Positions 4,720-7,564 of a stretch of 7,564 nt of DNA are shown here, one piece after another. The translations under genes and the position numbers were made by a program. The DNA comes from JBDTMC01 sp039934475 (lineage in GTDB: Bacteria > Acidobacteriota > Terriglobia > Bryobacterales > Bryobacteraceae), in NCBI GenBank assembly GCA_039934475.1, contig JBDTMC010000386.1, positions 1-7,564 on the forward strand, given 5' to 3'. The notes below the pieces were generated by a model. The model saw nothing but the letters and a program-made list of their open reading frames with translations, searched no databases and was not told where the DNA came from. Within the stretch, counting starts at the first letter, position 1; each line of letters opens with the position of its first letter.

Positions 4720-5976
4720 TTAGTTCGAAATTCGAATTCGATTTTGGTTGTCGTACGCCGACATGTCCGACAGTACTACCTGATCGCCAACCTTCAAGCC
4801 GTCCACGATCTCGATCGTGTTCACCGAACTGCGCCCCAACTTCACCTGGACGCGGGTCGCTTCCTTGGTTTCCGGGTCGAAACGGAACAGGCTCACCAGA
4901 CTGTTGGCCTGTCCAAACACCGGACGTCCTACATACACTACGGAGTCCAGCCGCTCAAGTTCAATCGTTCCGTCAACACTTAGATCGGGTACCGCGCCGG
5001 GAGGCAGTTCGCCTTCCAGTTTCACGTCCACGGTTCGGGTGCCATTGATCACCGCAGGATCGATGCGCCACACTCTACCCGGGATCACACCGTTGCGCGT
5101 ATCGATGGCGGCAATCTGCCCCAATTGGATGTCTTTTGCCTGAGTCTCGGCGATCTTCAAATCGGCCTTCAGCTTCCAGGGTTGCGCCACCTTTGCCAGC
5201 AGGGCGCCCAGTATCACGCGCTGGCCCACTTCCACCGGCAACTGCTGCAACACGCCGGGGTAACCAGCGCGAATGGTGAGCTGATCCACTTGCTTCTTCT
5301 TTAAGGCGTAGGCCGCCTTCAGCTTCTCAATCTGTACCATCTGTGAGGCGAGCTGGGCGTCAGCTGAATCTTTGCTGATATCCAGCCGCTTCCGTTCGAT
5401 CGTCTGGCGTTTGCCTGCTTCATCGGCCGTCGCCACCGAAAGCTTCACCGTTAGATCCGGAGCCAGCCCTTCCTTGCCCAGTTGGATGTCGCGATCCGCT
5501 TTCAATTTCGATTGGACGAACTCCGATTCCACGCGCGCCACTGCCGATTGCAGGTCCAACTGCGTAGTTGCCAGTTTCACCTTCAAGTCCAGGAAATTCG
5601 CTTCGGCTTGCTTCACCTGCCACTCCAGATCGTTCGCCGCCAGTTCCAGATCCGGGTTGCTCAGCACCAGCAGGACGGTGTCTTCTTTGACGTTCACGCC
5701 CGGGCGAAGGACGATCTTCTCCACGCGTCCTTCATTGGCCGCCTGGATGAACAGGATCTCTTCGGGAACCAGCGTCCCCAGGCCGCGCACTTCGCGCTTC
5801 ATGGGACCACGCTTCACCGTGTCGATCCACGCCGTGCCGCGCTCCACCGTCGGCGCCGCGGGCTTCATTCGCATGAGGGCAACGGTCACGCCTGCGCCCG
5901 CAATCAGGATGATTGTGAGCCACATGATCCGCCGGATCAGCTTCTTTCGTGCAGCGCCTTGTCTTGGGACGTCCAT
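4720..5976 (-). CDS. Periplasmic adaptor protein, HlyD/MacA family
   Basis: This is an inner-membrane-anchored periplasmic adaptor that would link the ABC permease to an outer-membrane TolC-type channel. The 418 residues show a basic N-terminus and one membrane segment (16-36), a first lipoyl half-domain (about 65-108, with NEGRVEKIVLRPGVNVKEDT), a long helical hairpin (about 110-232), a second lipoyl half (233-264, AGYPGVLQQLPVEVGQRV), a beta-barrel (about 268-345) and a membrane-proximal domain to the end (VDGLKVGDQVVLSD). At the hairpin tip the TolC-contact pattern RxxxLxxxxxxS is present as R162 and L166, with Pro 173 in place of Ser. The ATG at 5976 has GGGAG 6 bases upstream (5983-5987). 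The 160-base gap to the TPR gene may hold a promoter, but I see none I trust. The cargo is unknown. Confidence 0.9.
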   Translation of the reverse strand: MDVPRQGAARKKLIRRIMWLTIILIAGAGVTVALMRMKPAAPTVERGTAWIDTVKRGPMKREVRGLGTLVPEEILFIQAANEGRVEKIVLRPGVNVKEDTVLLVLSNPDLELAANDLEWQVKQAEANFLDLKVKLATTQLDLQSAVARVESEFVQSKLKADRDIQLGKEGLAPDLTVKLSVATADEAGKRQTIERKRLDISKDSADAQLASQMVQIEKLKAAYALKKKQVDQLTIRAGYPGVLQQLPVEVGQRVILGALLAKVAQPWKLKADLKIAETQAKDIQLGQIAAIDTRNGVIPGRVWRIDPAVINGTRTVDVKLEGELPPGAVPDLSVDGTIELERLDSVVYVGRPVFGQANSLVSLFRFDPETKEATRVQVKLGRSSVNTIEIVDGLKVGDQVVLSDMSAYDNQNRIRISN

Positions 5977-6136
5977 GGTTTTCTCCCGAACTACAAGGGC
6001 ACTTGCTTGACCACGCCGCCGCCAAGGGACAAGTTACTGAGCAATCAGCAGCTTAGCTAACATGCCCCACCCGGTTTTAGGGTCTGCGGTGTTCGCTTGT
6101 GGGACGGCTCTGTACGGAAGTGGAGTGGGAGGTCAT

Positions 6137-7561
6137 TTAGCGGAACATTCTCAATTCAACCTCGCGCGCTTCGCGGTCGCGCCGGTTCTGCCGCAAGGCT
6201 GCCGCCCAGTGCGAAAGGGCCTTACTGACCTGCGCGCTGTCGTCGTTGCGTTTGGCTACTTCAATGGAACGTTCGTAGAGGGGCGTCGCCCGATCCAGGC
6301 GGCGCTCCACAGCGTACAGATCGGCTAGCGAGGTCAGGCAGCGGGTCAGATCCTTGGGCGGCGTGCGATCGTCCTTCTCCCAGATGGTGAGGGCGCTCTG
6401 CAGGGCAACCTCGGCCTGTGAGTAGCGCTTGCTGAGGAAGTATGTCTGTGCCAGCGCTTCGAAGGCTTCCGCCACCAGTGGATGCGAGGGTCCAAACACT
6501 ATTTCGCGGGCGGCGATGGACTTCTTATAGAGCACTTCTGAACCGCTGAACTTCTCCTGGACGCGGAACAACGTACCCAAGTTGAAGTACAGTGTGGCAG
6601 TCAGCGGATGCGTGGAGCCGTAGATCTTCTCATACAGCGTCATGGCCTCGCGCATCAAAGGCTCGGCTTCCTCGTAACGCTGCTGGGCGTAGAAGAGCTC
6701 GCCGAGGTTGCTGACGGCGGCAGCTGCATCTGGATGCTCGTCGCCAACGCTGCCGCGCCACGTCTCCAGCGCCCGCCGCAGCAGGGTTTCGGCTTGCTCA
6801 AACTCTCCTCGCTGGCGCAGCAACGAACCTAAATTGTTCAATGACGCCGCCAACTCGGGTCCTTTGGCCCCCGCCTTCTCACGAATGGCCACAACACGGC
6901 GGAAAAGCGCCTCGGCCTCATCGCTTCGTTCGGTGGCGGTGTACAGCGAACCCAGGTTGTTCAGGATGGCCGCTGCTTGTGGACTGTCCGCGCCGAACGC
7001 CGCGGTGCGCGTTTCCAGCGCTTGCTTGTACAGCGGTTCGGCCTCCTTCACCCTTCCCACCGCCCGATAGAGTGAAGCCAGATTGTTGCGGGAAGTGGCC
7101 AGACTGAGTGTGTTGGCTGACCCAGCCATCAGCGGCTGCGACTCGCGAATGTGGATTGCGTGAAGGTAACTCTGTTCCGCCTCAACGAACCGCCCCTGGA
7201 TGCGCAGGCACTCCGCCAGGTTATTCGAAGCGGCGGCGACGTTGAGGCTCTGCGGTCCTTCCAACGCTGCCCACAGCGGGAGCGCGCGGCGGTAGAAGGG
7301 TTCTTCTTCTTTGTATCTCCCCAGCTCGTGTAATAGCGCGCCGAAGTTATTCAGCGTGCGCGGCAGCCGGACGTCCTGCTCGCCAAACTTTTCGGCGGCA
7401 GCCAGTGCCGCGCGCCATTCGGTGATCGTCTCATCGATCTTTCCCTGGTGGCGCAGATTCGCCGCCCGGGTAATGTGCAAATCCCAGTCATCCAACGAAC
7501 CTTCGGCCGCAAGCAGAGGCAGCGTCAGGGCAGCCCACAAAACGAACGTCGAGGCAGGCAT
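6137..7561 (-). CDS. Secreted tetratricopeptide-repeat protein, kinesin-light-chain-like
   Basis: TPR arrays are helical scaffolds for protein-protein contact. The 474-residue product starts with a hydrophobic signal-like segment (about residues 5-19, ending LLAAEG), so it is probably periplasmic. The rest, from about 27, is about eleven TPR-like units of 34-42 residues, many with the NNLGSLY...EAEPLYRRAL pattern and G..HP linkers typical of kinesin-light-chain-like TPRs. No catalytic domain (CHAT, kinase or protease) is attached. The ATG at 7561 is at the window edge. The signal segment has no basic residues before it, so the true start may lie upstream, outside the window. It runs in the same direction as the transporter genes but 160 bases ahead of them, so shared transcription is possible but not shown. 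The binding partner is unknown. Confidence 0.85.
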   Translation of the reverse strand: MPASTFVLWAALTLPLLAAEGSLDDWDLHITRAANLRHQGKIDETITEWRAALAAAEKFGEQDVRLPRTLNNFGALLHELGRYKEEEPFYRRALPLWAALEGPQSLNVAAASNNLAECLRIQGRFVEAEQSYLHAIHIRESQPLMAGSANTLSLATSRNNLASLYRAVGRVKEAEPLYKQALETRTAAFGADSPQAAAILNNLGSLYTATERSDEAEALFRRVVAIREKAGAKGPELAASLNNLGSLLRQRGEFEQAETLLRRALETWRGSVGDEHPDAAAAVSNLGELFYAQQRYEEAEPLMREAMTLYEKIYGSTHPLTATLYFNLGTLFRVQEKFSGSEVLYKKSIAAREIVFGPSHPLVAEAFEALAQTYFLSKRYSQAEVALQSALTIWEKDDRTPPKDLTRCLTSLADLYAVERRLDRATPLYERSIEVAKRNDDSAQVSKALSHWAAALRQNRRDREAREVELRMFR

Positions 7562-7564
7562 TGG

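Noticed and set aside
4723..4740. Repeated TTCGAA/GAATTC words near the adaptor 3' end
   Set aside because: They lie in the last codons (an Arg-Ile-Arg-Ile run) and are explained by low-complexity coding sequence.
5977..6136. Promoter in the gap between the TPR and adaptor genes
   Set aside because: I found only a TTAGCTAA palindrome (6053-6060) and no convincing -35/-10 pair, so it was not listed as a feature.

Overview
The window looks like chromosomal DNA from an Acidobacteriota member, most likely of the Solibacter/Bryobacter type. The evidence is a high-GC coding bias, an 805-residue duplicated FtsX-type permease of the ADOP class (acidobacterial duplicated orphan permease), a kinesin-light-chain-like TPR protein with a signal peptide, and a tannase/feruloyl-esterase-like fragment. 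The taxon is inferred from gene content only.

Layout. On the + strand, about 10-330 holds a remnant of a tannase/feruloyl esterase family gene. It has stop codons just before the homologous stretch and loses family resemblance after the His-Cys motif. Everything else recognisable reads on the - strand. A hicB-hicA toxin-antitoxin pair (782 down to 369) sits directly against the remnant, and 8-bp direct repeats (357-364 and 816-823) flank it. An A+T-richer stretch of about 435 bases without a gene (811-1245) carries repeated TTCAAC words, a pair of imperfect direct repeats and two hairpins.

The rest is a same-strand gene series. In transcription order it is a secreted TPR-repeat protein (7561-6137), a periplasmic adaptor of the HlyD/MacA type (5976-4720), a LolD/MacB-type ABC ATPase (4646-3942), an unrecognised 89-residue membrane or exported protein (3945-3676), and the ADOP permease (3663-1246). 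The ATPase stop and the small gene's start overlap as ATGA, and the permease starts 12 bases after the small gene's stop, so these three are almost certainly co-translated.

Working model (inference): the adaptor, ATPase and permease form a MacAB-like tripartite exporter or extractor driven by ATP hydrolysis. The outer-membrane channel is not in the window. The 89-residue protein would be an accessory subunit and the TPR protein a possible periplasmic scaffold. The hicBA pair is an independent addiction or defence module that appears to have landed in, or replaced part of, the tannase-like gene.

The least explained items are the 89-residue gene inside the transporter operon, the structured region at 1097-1242, and the boundaries of the hicBA cassette.
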